DNA of 64,000 nucleotides from NCBI GenBank assembly GCA_902566785.1, contig CACFKI010000002.1, positions 51,795 to 115,794 on the forward strand, given 5' to 3'. Positions 44,354 to 52,479 of this stretch are shown here, piece by piece; position 1 is the stretch's first letter, and each line of letters starts with the position of its first letter. A program made the position numbers and the translations under genes. Source of the DNA: an uncultured Pelagibacteraceae bacterium (lineage in GTDB: Bacteria; Pseudomonadota; Alphaproteobacteria; Pelagibacterales; Pelagibacteraceae). A model generated the notes under the pieces. That model saw only the letters and a list, made by a program, of their open reading frames with translations, searched no databases and had not been told where the DNA came from.

Positions 44354-45237
44354 ACAAGTATTTAATATTTAGAACAGACAGAATAGGTGATTTTTTAGTT
44401 TCTTTGATTTTAATTAATTCTATTAAAAGACAAGATATAAATAGCCATATAACTGTTGTTGCTTCTAAAGCGAACTATGAATTCATAAAATCATTTAAGG
44501 TGATTGATGATGTTATTCTTTTTAAAAATAATATTTTTGATAGATTGAATTTATTATTTTTACTCAAAAAAAATAATTTTAATTATGTAATTGCTCATGA
44601 TGGAAAAAAAAGATCTAAATTTATTTCTTTTTTTCTAAATTCAAAATATAAATATATATCGAACATTCATAACTTTTCTTCTTATATTGAAGAAATTAAA
44701 TTTATATTGAAAAAATTTAAATTTAACTTTAGTGAAAATGATCTTGATACACTTAATAATAGGGATTATTCAAGTTTTATAATTCCTGCAACACCTTATC
44801 TACTAATTCATTTTGATGAAAAATGGTTTTTTGATCTTTATATAAAAAAATATACAAACATTGAGCCCTCATTAGAACAATTCCATAAATTTCTAATTTG
44901 CTTATGTAAAAAAACTAATAATAAAATTATCGTTACAACTGGTATAAATACACCTGCACTTTTAAATAAATTTTTTAATGAAAATACTAATAATAAAATT
45001 AAAATATTAAAAAATTTAAATTTTCAAAACCTCGAAGCTGTTATTATTAAATCATCGTTAATAATATCCTGTCATGGCGCTGTTTCTCATATAGCTGCAG
45101 CCAAAAAAATTAAACAAATAGATATAATCGATAAAAGTTATAATTATAGCAAATGGACCAAACATTTTAGAAATTATAAATGTTTAGAAAGAAAAAAATT
45201 TAATATTTTAACTGATGACATTATTAATTTACTCTAA
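44350..45237 (+). CDS. Glycosyltransferase family 9 (heptosyltransferase-like)
   Basis: YLIFRTDRIGDFLVSLILINSIK; SLIISCHGAVSHIAAA. Confidence 0.82.
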   Translation: MNKYLIFRTDRIGDFLVSLILINSIKRQDINSHITVVASKANYEFIKSFKVIDDVILFKNNIFDRLNLLFLLKKNNFNYVIAHDGKKRSKFISFFLNSKYKYISNIHNFSSYIEEIKFILKKFKFNFSENDLDTLNNRDYSSFIIPATPYLLIHFDEKWFFDLYIKKYTNIEPSLEQFHKFLICLCKKTNNKIIVTTGINTPALLNKFFNENTNNKIKILKNLNFQNLEAVIIKSSLIISCHGAVSHIAAAKKIKQIDIIDKSYNYSKWTKHFRNYKCLERKKFNILTDDIINLL

Positions 45238-45244
45238 TTAATGT

Positions 45245-46159
45245 TTATATTTTCAATTTATTTAATGCATTATTTTTAAATAAATTTGCTTCTTGAATAT
45301 ATCTTCTTACCATTTGAGATGTTTTATGACCTGTCATTGCCATAATGCTTCTTTCATCTGCACCAATTTCAGCTGTTGATGTAGCAAATCCAGATCTTAA
45401 ACTATGACCTGCGTATTTTGTTTTATCCAATCCAGCAAGTAGTGCATATTTTTGAATTGTTAAAGCTACTGTTTTATCGGATATATTGAATACTTTACCG
45501 TTATTAATTTTGGCATGTGTAATCCATTCTTTTAATGAAATAACAGGACAAAAGATTTTATTTTCGAAGTAGGGGATTGCCTTAGTCATACCAAGGCCAA
45601 TTTGGTCTGTCTTTGACCTTCTTACCAATATTTTTACTCCTTCGTTGACAAAATCAATATCCTCATATTCAATTGATACTAATTCTGATCTTCTAAAGCC
45701 ACCAGCAAATCCAATTAGCAATAAAGCTCGATTTTGATATTTTTTATACTCATTTTTTTCTTGATCTATTGCATTAATAATTAATTTTAAATCGTTGATT
45801 AATAAAGGTTTTTTAGATATTTGTTTAACACCCATCCTTCTTTTTATTCCCATTAAATTTTCTGCAATGATTGGATGTTTTGTATCGATATAATGCCCTT
45901 TTAATCTATTAATAACTTTTATTGAGGCTAATCTTCGTTTTAAAGTGCTAAATTTACTAAAAGCGCTTAAATGAGTTAGGTATAAAGCTATAATTTTTGT
46001 ATCACTTGGCATTGATGTAAAACCATTTTTTATACAGAAATTTGAAAAATCTTTGAAATCAGATTTATAAGCTCTTAATGTATTATTTGCTTTAGAATTT
46101 CTTAAATTCTTTAAAGTTTCTAATTCAAGGTTTTTAACATCTGTTATTAGTTCATTCAT
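45245..46159 (-). CDS. Tyrosine-type site-specific recombinase/integrase, apparently intact
   Basis: GFAGGFRRSEL (catalytic R), HSLRSGFATS (HxLR), MTGHKTSQMVRRYIQ (H and Y); SAM-like N-terminal core-binding domain. Confidence 0.93.
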   Translation of the reverse strand: MNELITDVKNLELETLKNLRNSKANNTLRAYKSDFKDFSNFCIKNGFTSMPSDTKIIALYLTHLSAFSKFSTLKRRLASIKVINRLKGHYIDTKHPIIAENLMGIKRRMGVKQISKKPLLINDLKLIINAIDQEKNEYKKYQNRALLLIGFAGGFRRSELVSIEYEDIDFVNEGVKILVRRSKTDQIGLGMTKAIPYFENKIFCPVISLKEWITHAKINNGKVFNISDKTVALTIQKYALLAGLDKTKYAGHSLRSGFATSTAEIGADERSIMAMTGHKTSQMVRRYIQEANLFKNNALNKLKI

Positions 46160-46163
46160 ATAT

Positions 46164-46192
46164 TTTTCCGATAACCATTAATTATCGGAAAA
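46164..46192. repeat. Perfect inverted repeat, 11-bp arms and 7-bp spacer, adjacent to recombinase start
   Basis: TTTTCCGATAA-CCATTAA-TTATCGGAAAA. Confidence 0.93.
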
Positions 46193-46238
46193 TAATATAA
46201 CACATTTTAAATGTCAAGAAATAAAATATATAAAGATA

Positions 46239-46382
46239 ATGAAATTTATATTAATGCTAATATTAGGTATTTTGTTAAGTTGCTCAAATAATCAAGAAGT
46301 AAAAACAAGTGGTAAAACTCACAAAGATAAGCTTAATAACCTAGATATAAATCAAGAAAAAATAATATTAAAAATAGATTAA
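46239..46382 (+). CDS. Small putative lipoprotein (47 aa)
   Basis: ATG...TAA MKFILMLILGILLSCSNNQEVKTSGKTHKDKLNNLDINQEKIILKID, lipobox LLSC; below the ORF-track length cutoff. Confidence 0.6.
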   Translation: MKFILMLILGILLSCSNNQEVKTSGKTHKDKLNNLDINQEKIILKID

Positions 46383-46384
46383 AT

Positions 46385-46549
46385 ATGCCTAAATATGTAA
46401 TAATTGGATTAGCTATCCCTGTCCTTCTTTTTATAATTATGCATTTTTGGGGTAAATTTAATGAAAAGACAAAGAATAGAATAGTTGCTTTAATTTTTGG
46501 AGTAATTGCAGTAGCTTTTGTTTTATTGATATCTTTACTGATTTTTTAA
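46385..46549 (+). CDS. Small two-TM membrane protein (54 aa)
   Basis: MPKYVIIGLAIPVLLFIIMHFWGKFNEKTKNRIVALIFGVIAVAFVLLISLLIF; starts 3 nt after the previous stop codon. Confidence 0.6.
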   Translation: MPKYVIIGLAIPVLLFIIMHFWGKFNEKTKNRIVALIFGVIAVAFVLLISLLIF

Positions 46550-46639
46550 TTTTTATTAACACTATTCACAGGTGTGAAAAAGTCCACATTTTCAACAATA
46601 AAGTGATAACATTTAAAAAGGTACTTTGATAAGGTCTTA

Positions 46640-46830
46640 AATGAATTAAGAGGCAACTCTTAACTGACCGACTAAGGAAAAATCGAGAGATTCAAGCTTA
46701 GGGGGCAGAAAACTCTGCGGAGTAGCGCTAAAATCGTAGGGTGGAAGGCATGGCGGTAGCGCATACAACGACGTGCCAAAAACTACTGTTCTTTGTGCCT
46801 GAAAAGGTACAAGGAAACAGGGTTTTTATT
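46640..46830 (+). ncRNA. Unassigned structured RNA candidate with terminal intrinsic terminator
   Basis: GC-enriched segment with serial hairpins: TTAAGAG-GCAA-CTCTTAA (46646-46663); CTAAG..AATC-GAGA-GATT..CTTAG (46672-46701); GCAGA-AAAC-TCTGC (46705-46718); GCGCTA...TAGCGC (46725-46762); then a terminator. Confidence 0.65.
46778..46827 (+). terminator. Rho-independent terminator of the structured RNA
   Basis: AAAAAC-ta-CTGTTCTTTGTGCC-tgaaaa-GGTACAAGG-a-AACAG-g-GTTTTT. Confidence 0.8.
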
Positions 46831-46848
46831 TATTTAATCTATTAGAAT

Positions 46849-47025
46849 ATGGTGCCATCATTAGACGGAATAATCGAACCTATTTATTTTTTAATCACCT
46901 CTCTAGCATTTTCTATTCTTGCGTTTTTACACTACAAAAAAGTAGGAAAAAGTTTAGAAACTTTTTATTTGTCAATTTTAGGGATCTTTTTCCTAATTTG
47001 CTTTCTTATTTTAAACTTTTTTTAA
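46849..47025 (+). CDS. Small membrane protein (58 aa)
   Basis: MVPSLDGIIEPIYFLITSLAFSILAFLHYKKVGKSLETFYLSILGIFFLICFLILNFF; just upstream of the MGMT gene. Confidence 0.6.
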   Translation: MVPSLDGIIEPIYFLITSLAFSILAFLHYKKVGKSLETFYLSILGIFFLICFLILNFF

Positions 47026-47034
47026 TATTGATTT

Positions 47035-47304
47035 ATGAAAGGTACCAAATTTCAATTAAAAGTATGGAAATATTTAAAAAAAATACCAAAAGGTAAGATT
47101 AAAACCTATAAACAGGTGGCTATTGGTATAAAAAGGCCTAAATCAGCCCGTGCTGTAGCTAATGCGTGTGCTAAAAACCCATATGCCCCAAAAATACCTT
47201 GTCACAGAGTGATTAGGTCTGATGGAGGTCTTGGTGGCTACTCAGGAAGGGGTGGAATCAAGCAAAAGCTCAAATTACTTAGATCTGAAAAAGTAGCAAT
47301 TTAG
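47035..47304 (+). CDS. Short MGMT-domain protein (alkylated DNA repair, DNA-binding/active-site domain only)
   Basis: FQLKVWKYLKKIPKGKIKTYKQVA...ARAVANACAKNP...IPCHRVIRSDGGLGGYSGG-like; 89 aa. Confidence 0.9.
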   Translation: MKGTKFQLKVWKYLKKIPKGKIKTYKQVAIGIKRPKSARAVANACAKNPYAPKIPCHRVIRSDGGLGGYSGRGGIKQKLKLLRSEKVAI

Positions 47305-47309
47305 AATTA

Positions 47310-47332
47310 TTTTAACGCTTTTTTCGTTAAAA
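47310..47332. terminator. Hairpin, possible bidirectional terminator
   Basis: TTTTAACG-CTTTTTT-CGTTAAAA immediately after the MGMT gene. Confidence 0.45.
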
Positions 47333-47764
47333 AAGTAAGTAAAATCAATATCTTTTGATCTTTTTAGCTGATTTCTTCATAAATACCATAATTCATCCTT
47401 CAGTTGTACCATAAATGAGACTATGCCTAAATTAGACCCATCTACGGGCGTTTAAATGGTATATTCAATTAATGCATCGCTCTACTATTCAACTATATCA
47501 ATGCTTTTGTACTGCCCTACTCTTAGTGAATTTTCATAACTTTAATCAAAAAAAAGCCCCTATTTTAAAGGATTATTTAATGTTTTTTGTAATTTGCCAA
47601 AAAATCTAAAACCTTGCACGGGTATTAAGATGAGTTAATATTATATAATCCAAATTATTCTAATAACTAAATATTTTATATAACCAAAAAAATTCAATAA
47701 ATACAAGATTATATATTATATACTTAATGTAATACTTTAGATATTAGTAAACAGATATTAACTA

Positions 47765-48616
47765 TTATTTAACTTTTTTAACTAAGTTCTCTCTTCTAGA
47801 AATATAGATACCACTTAATACAATAATAAATAAGCCTAAGAAAGTCCAATTATCTGGAAAATCACTAAAAAAATAATAACCTATAATGATATTTGTAATG
47901 ATCTCAAAATAGCTAAATGGAGCTAATTTAGAAGCGTCAGCGTATTTGAGAGACAATATTAAGAATAAATGCCCTATACAAGCAAATATACCTATGGCAG
48001 CCATCATAGACCACTGATTTAATGTTGGTTTAACCCATACAAATGGGATTACAGTGGATATAATTATGGCCCCTACTACACCAGTTAACAGTAACGTTAA
48101 TAAAGGATTGTCTGAGGTACTTAGTTTACGAGTAATGATCAAATAAAACCCATACATTATACCTGTTCCAAGAGCGGCTATACTTGCTAAATTAATTTCT
48201 ACAAATCCTGGTCTTATAACTACTAATGAACCTGTGAAACCTAAAATTACTGCAGACCATCTTTTAAATCCTACCTTCTCACCTAAAAAAACTGGAGAAA
48301 AAGCTGTAACAATTAAAGGAGCAACAAAAGCTAAAGTCAAGGCTTTAGCTAATGAAATTACTGAAATTGAATAAAAAAAACAAATATTTGCACAGAGCAA
48401 TATTAAACCTCTCAAAATTTGTAATTTAGGTTTATCTGTCCAAACCAAATATTTTTTAAAAAAGAAAAACATAACTGGAAGTGTAAAAGCGACAGTAAAA
48501 AAATATCTTGCCCAAGTTATTTGTAAAACAGGCATATCTGTACTTAAATATTTAGCAAATCCATCCATTATAGGAAGCATTACCCAGGCTAATAAATTGA
48601 AAGCGATAGCTTTCAT
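47765..48616 (-). CDS. DMT/EamA family transporter
   Basis: Ten-TM-like hydrophobic protein with FYSISVISLAKALTLAFVAPLIVTAFSPVFLGEKVGFKRWSAVILGF. Confidence 0.88.
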   Translation of the reverse strand: MKAIAFNLLAWVMLPIMDGFAKYLSTDMPVLQITWARYFFTVAFTLPVMFFFFKKYLVWTDKPKLQILRGLILLCANICFFYSISVISLAKALTLAFVAPLIVTAFSPVFLGEKVGFKRWSAVILGFTGSLVVIRPGFVEINLASIAALGTGIMYGFYLIITRKLSTSDNPLLTLLLTGVVGAIIISTVIPFVWVKPTLNQWSMMAAIGIFACIGHLFLILSLKYADASKLAPFSYFEIITNIIIGYYFFSDFPDNWTFLGLFIIVLSGIYISRRENLVKKVK

Positions 48617-49512
48617 TAATTAAAATAACTTAAAGCTATATAAACTATTATAGGGATAGTAATAAAGGACATTATTGTAGATACAACAATTGTGCTTGCA
48701 ATACTATCTACAATTTTTTTGGGAGAATGCATACTACCTACTAAATAATTTAAAATTGCACTGGGCATAGCACTTTGTATTAATAATACACCAGCTGCAA
48801 ACCCTGAAAGTTCAAAATAATAAATAATAATAAATGCAATAATAGGACCAACAACAACTCTACATAAAGATAAAATAATTGAGTTTTTTAATGAAAATTT
48901 AAACCTAGTTAATGCAATACCAAGAGACATCAGAACTAAAAAAATTGTTGCATATGTTAAAAGAAAGGTGGTATTTTCAAGAAATAGTGGAGTGTCAATT
49001 TTAAAATATAAAAATAATACAGACACGATAATTGCATAAACAGGTGGGCTTTTTAAAACTAGATCAAAAGAAAATTTTTTTTTTGCAAGAAATACACCCA
49101 ATGTAAAATGAAAAAGTATTATTACTGAGGCTATTGCTGAAGCCACACCCAATCCTTGAGTTCCATAAGCAAAAAGACAGATAGGAACACCCATATTACC
49201 TGTATTAGGTAGAATTAATGGAGGCAACTCCATGCTTAAGTCTTTATTTAAAAAAAAAAGTAAAATGAGCCCTATTATCGCGAAACCACCAATCATTATT
49301 AATGCATAGGTAAAATAGTGAATAAAAACAGTCAATGTTATTCCTGTAGTTGTAACAGTGTAAAAAATCATTGCTGGCGTACCAATATTACCTGCAAAGC
49401 TAGTTATAAAATTAGTATCAATATTTGGATTGTTTTTTCCCAGATAATATCCAATGCCTATTACAAAAAAAACAGGAAAAATAACCTCAAAGAGTTTTAT
49501 ATAAATTTCCAT
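48616..49512 (-). CDS. AEC family (auxin efflux carrier-like) transporter
   Basis: FPVFFVIGIGYYLGK; LPNTGNMGVPICLFAYG; QSAMPSAILNYLVG. Confidence 0.87.
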   Translation of the reverse strand: MEIYIKLFEVIFPVFFVIGIGYYLGKNNPNIDTNFITSFAGNIGTPAMIFYTVTTTGITLTVFIHYFTYALIMIGGFAIIGLILLFFLNKDLSMELPPLILPNTGNMGVPICLFAYGTQGLGVASAIASVIILFHFTLGVFLAKKKFSFDLVLKSPPVYAIIVSVLFLYFKIDTPLFLENTTFLLTYATIFLVLMSLGIALTRFKFSLKNSIILSLCRVVVGPIIAFIIIYYFELSGFAAGVLLIQSAMPSAILNYLVGSMHSPKKIVDSIASTIVVSTIMSFITIPIIVYIALSYFN

Positions 49513-49514
49513 TA

Positions 49515-50804
49515 CTAAAAAAGTCTTATTAGAGTAGGAATTTTAAGAATATTTTTGTTTTTTAAAAATGATTTCAAACATTTTTGAGCATCAATTTCTC
49601 TAGATTTATGAGTTACTATAACTATAGAAGCTGTTTTCATTTTAGGATCTGGAATTTGTATTAATCTTTCAACAGAAATATTTTTTTTTGCCAATAGGCT
49701 TGTTAAACTAGATAAAACACCAGGTTTATCTTTTACCTCAAATCTTAAGTATAGTGAATTTGAATAATTTTTTATATTATAAATATTTACACTCTTTCTT
49801 TTGCTATCTGGTATACCAAATGGAAATTTAATATTACCTCTTAAAATTGATAAAATATCAGACATTAATGCTGAAGAAGTTGGGCCAGGACCAGCACCCT
49901 CACCTTGCAAAACACTTTCACCAACTGGTTTTCCATTTAATATAATAGCGTTCATTACACCATTCACATTCGCTATATAATTATCTTTCTTGATCAAACA
50001 TGGATGTACACGTTCAAATACTTGATTATTTATTAATTCAGTTATTCCAAGTAATTTTATTTTTAAATTAAGTTGATCTGCAATTTCAATATCTTTTATT
50101 TCAATATTTTCTATTCCCTCCATTAAACACTTTTTTTGAGAGATCTTTTTATTAAAGGCTAAAGAAGATAAAATTCTCACTTTTGCTAGTGCATCATAAC
50201 CATTTAAATCAAGTTTAGGATTGCCAGGTTCAGCATAACCAAGAGTTTGTGCTTTTTTAAGAACAGTTCTAAAATTTTCTTTAGTACCTTCCATTTCAGA
50301 TAAGATGTAATTACAAGTGCCATTTAAAATACCAAAAACTTTATTAATTTTATTAGTTGCCAAACCTTCTTTAATAGTTCTTATAATGGGTATTCCACCG
50401 CCTACCGAAGCTTCAAATTCAAGGTTGACCTTATTCTTTTCTGCAAGTTTAGCTAAATAATCTCCATGTTTGGAAATTAAAGCTTTATTTGGTGTAACTA
50501 CATGTATTTTGTTTTTTAATGCAGTTTCTACAACTTTTTTAGATACGCCATCAGACATACCAATACATTCAATTAATAAATCTAATTTCTTTTTTTTAAA
50601 AATTTCTAAAGGGTTTTTGTAAAAAATTTTTTTATTTATTTTGTATTTTCTTTTTTTTTTAATATTTTTAGCCGAGATAGCTACAATATTAATTTTTTTA
50701 CCAGTTTTTAATAAAATATCATTTTTATTTTTGTTAAGTTCATTTAGTAAATAGTTTCCTATCTGACCTAATCCAATTAATGCTAAATTAAATTCTTTGT
50801 TCAT
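49515..50804 (-). CDS. hom: Homoserine dehydrogenase
   Basis: GLGQIGNYLL; TPNKALISKHG; FEASVGGGIPIIRTIKEGL; GILNGTCNYILSEM; C-terminal ACT domain. Confidence 0.94.
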   Translation of the reverse strand: MNKEFNLALIGLGQIGNYLLNELNKNKNDILLKTGKKINIVAISAKNIKKKRKYKINKKIFYKNPLEIFKKKKLDLLIECIGMSDGVSKKVVETALKNKIHVVTPNKALISKHGDYLAKLAEKNKVNLEFEASVGGGIPIIRTIKEGLATNKINKVFGILNGTCNYILSEMEGTKENFRTVLKKAQTLGYAEPGNPKLDLNGYDALAKVRILSSLAFNKKISQKKCLMEGIENIEIKDIEIADQLNLKIKLLGITELINNQVFERVHPCLIKKDNYIANVNGVMNAIILNGKPVGESVLQGEGAGPGPTSSALMSDILSILRGNIKFPFGIPDSKRKSVNIYNIKNYSNSLYLRFEVKDKPGVLSSLTSLLAKKNISVERLIQIPDPKMKTASIVIVTHKSREIDAQKCLKSFLKNKNILKIPTLIRLF

Positions 50805-50807
50805 AAA

Positions 50808-51014
50808 CTAATTAATATTAGGAAAATCACTATGTTTTCCGTAAATGACAATAATTTTTTTATATTCCTCAAAGGATTTATCATCATCTAAGTCATTTAA
50901 ATCTACATTTGAAAGTTGAATTTCATTAATCTTTTGATTCCATAATCCTGTTTGATTATCAAATGAGCAAGAAAAAAGTGTAAAAAAAATTAGTATAATT
51001 AAATATTTTTTCAT
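50808..51014 (-). CDS. Small putative lipoprotein (68 aa)
   Basis: MKKYLIILIFFTLFSCSFDNQTGLW; lipobox LFSC. Confidence 0.6.
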   Translation of the reverse strand: MKKYLIILIFFTLFSCSFDNQTGLWNQKINEIQLSNVDLNDLDDDKSFEEYKKIIVIYGKHSDFPNIN

Positions 51015-52033
51015 TTTAATCCCTCGCTGTACTTAAAATTATAAAGTATATTCATATTTTGAACACCTTGCCCTGCCCCACCTTTTATCAGGTTATCAAT
51101 CGCAGATAAAATAATTATTTTGTTTTTGTATCGTGTTTTGCATACTGAAATATAACAATTATTAGTATTTATAACATCATTAGTACTTATTAAAGAATCA
51201 ACTTTTAAAATCTTTATAAATTTATCATTCTTATAATATGAAGATAAGTAATTACGGATTTTTGAAACTGAATTTTTAGAGTCTATGTTTACGTAAATAG
51301 TACTAAGAATTCCCTTGAACATAGGGCTTAAATGAGGTGTAAAGTTAAAAGTTACATTACCTTTAGAATGTTTGTTTAATTCCTGTTCTATTTCTGAATT
51401 ATGTCTGTGAAAACCTACACCATATGCACTAAGTGATTCATATAAATTTTTATTCTTATACTTTTTGTGAACTCCTCTTCCAGCACCTGAATATCCTGAC
51501 TTAGAGTCAATAATTATATTTTTATTATCAACTAATTTTCTTTTTAGAATTGGTATCAAGGGTAGTAAGATCGATGTTGGATAACATCCTGGACAAGAGA
51601 TAATTTTATAATTTTTGATATTTTTTTTACTTATTTCAGGTAATGCGTATATACTTTTGTTAATATTCCCAACTGAGTTATGTTTAATACCATACCACTT
51701 AAAATACTCTTTTGCCTTAGTTAGTCTAAAGTCTGCTGATAAATCAATTAAAATGTTATTTTTATTAAGTAAGTTAGATAAACTTTGAGCTTCTCCATTA
51801 GGTAAGGCTGTAAATATTATATCCACATATTTTAGATATTTTTTATTAAACTTTACTATTTTAGGCAATTTCTTATTTTTTAATGATATATCAAAATATT
51901 CAATATTTTTTCCAACAGAAGAACTGCCACAAAGATATTTAATTTTAATATTTTTGTGATTAACTAATAGTTTAACAAGTTGAATACCAATATATCCAGT
52001 TGATCCAGCAATGAGTACATTTAACTTACGCAT
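51011..52033 (-). CDS. argC: N-acetyl-gamma-glutamyl-phosphate reductase
   Basis: IAGSTGYIGIQLVKLL; SCPGCYPTSILLPL; SGYSGAGRG; FTPHLSPMFKGILSTIYV. Confidence 0.94.
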   Translation of the reverse strand: MRKLNVLIAGSTGYIGIQLVKLLVNHKNIKIKYLCGSSSVGKNIEYFDISLKNKKLPKIVKFNKKYLKYVDIIFTALPNGEAQSLSNLLNKNNILIDLSADFRLTKAKEYFKWYGIKHNSVGNINKSIYALPEISKKNIKNYKIISCPGCYPTSILLPLIPILKRKLVDNKNIIIDSKSGYSGAGRGVHKKYKNKNLYESLSAYGVGFHRHNSEIEQELNKHSKGNVTFNFTPHLSPMFKGILSTIYVNIDSKNSVSKIRNYLSSYYKNDKFIKILKVDSLISTNDVINTNNCYISVCKTRYKNKIIILSAIDNLIKGGAGQGVQNMNILYNFKYSEGLK

Positions 52034-52068
52034 AAAATTTAATATAACAGTTGAATTGAAAAAAGATA

Positions 52069-52479
52069 TTATCTTTTAGAAAATTGATAACTTCTTCTTG
52101 CTTTTGCTCGCCCAGGTTTTTTTCTTTCAACAGAACGAGAATCTCTGGTAGTTAATTTTTCTTTTCTTAAAATTGATTTTAAATTATCATCATATAATAA
52201 TAATGCTCTAGAGATACCGTGTACCAAAGCACCAGCTTGGCCAGTATGACCACCACCAATAACCTGACATCTTACATCGTATTCGGTAGGCTGTTCAATA
52301 ATTTCAAAAGGTCTTAATATTTGCATCTTGTGACTTGCTCTTTTAAAATAATCTTCATAATTTTTACCATTAACATATATTTTTCCAGAACCCTTTTTAA
52401 GCCAAACCTTAGCTATGGATGTTTTTCTTCTACCAGTAGCGTATTTACTATCCTTAAAATCTAATTTTATTTTTTCCAT
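52069..52479 (-). CDS. rpsI: 30S ribosomal protein S9
   Basis: YATGRRKTSIAKVWLKKGSGKIYVNGK; GRAKARRSYQFSKR. Confidence 0.97.
   Translation of the reverse strand: MEKIKLDFKDSKYATGRRKTSIAKVWLKKGSGKIYVNGKNYEDYFKRASHKMQILRPFEIIEQPTEYDVRCQVIGGGHTGQAGALVHGISRALLLYDDNLKSILRKEKLTTRDSRSVERKKPGRAKARRSYQFSKR

Noticed and set aside
46620-46840. RNase P RNA, SRP RNA or 6S RNA assignment for the structured element
   Set aside because: No GGAAAGUCC-type P4 core, no SRP GGAAG/AGCA internal-loop motif, and a serial-hairpin rather than single long rod architecture.
41899-47764. Classical tRNA-Glu-integrated genomic island with attL/attR direct repeats
   Set aside because: I found no second copy of the tRNA-Glu 3' end (CCCCTAGGGACCGCCA) at the far end of the segment, so integration at this tRNA is not demonstrated.
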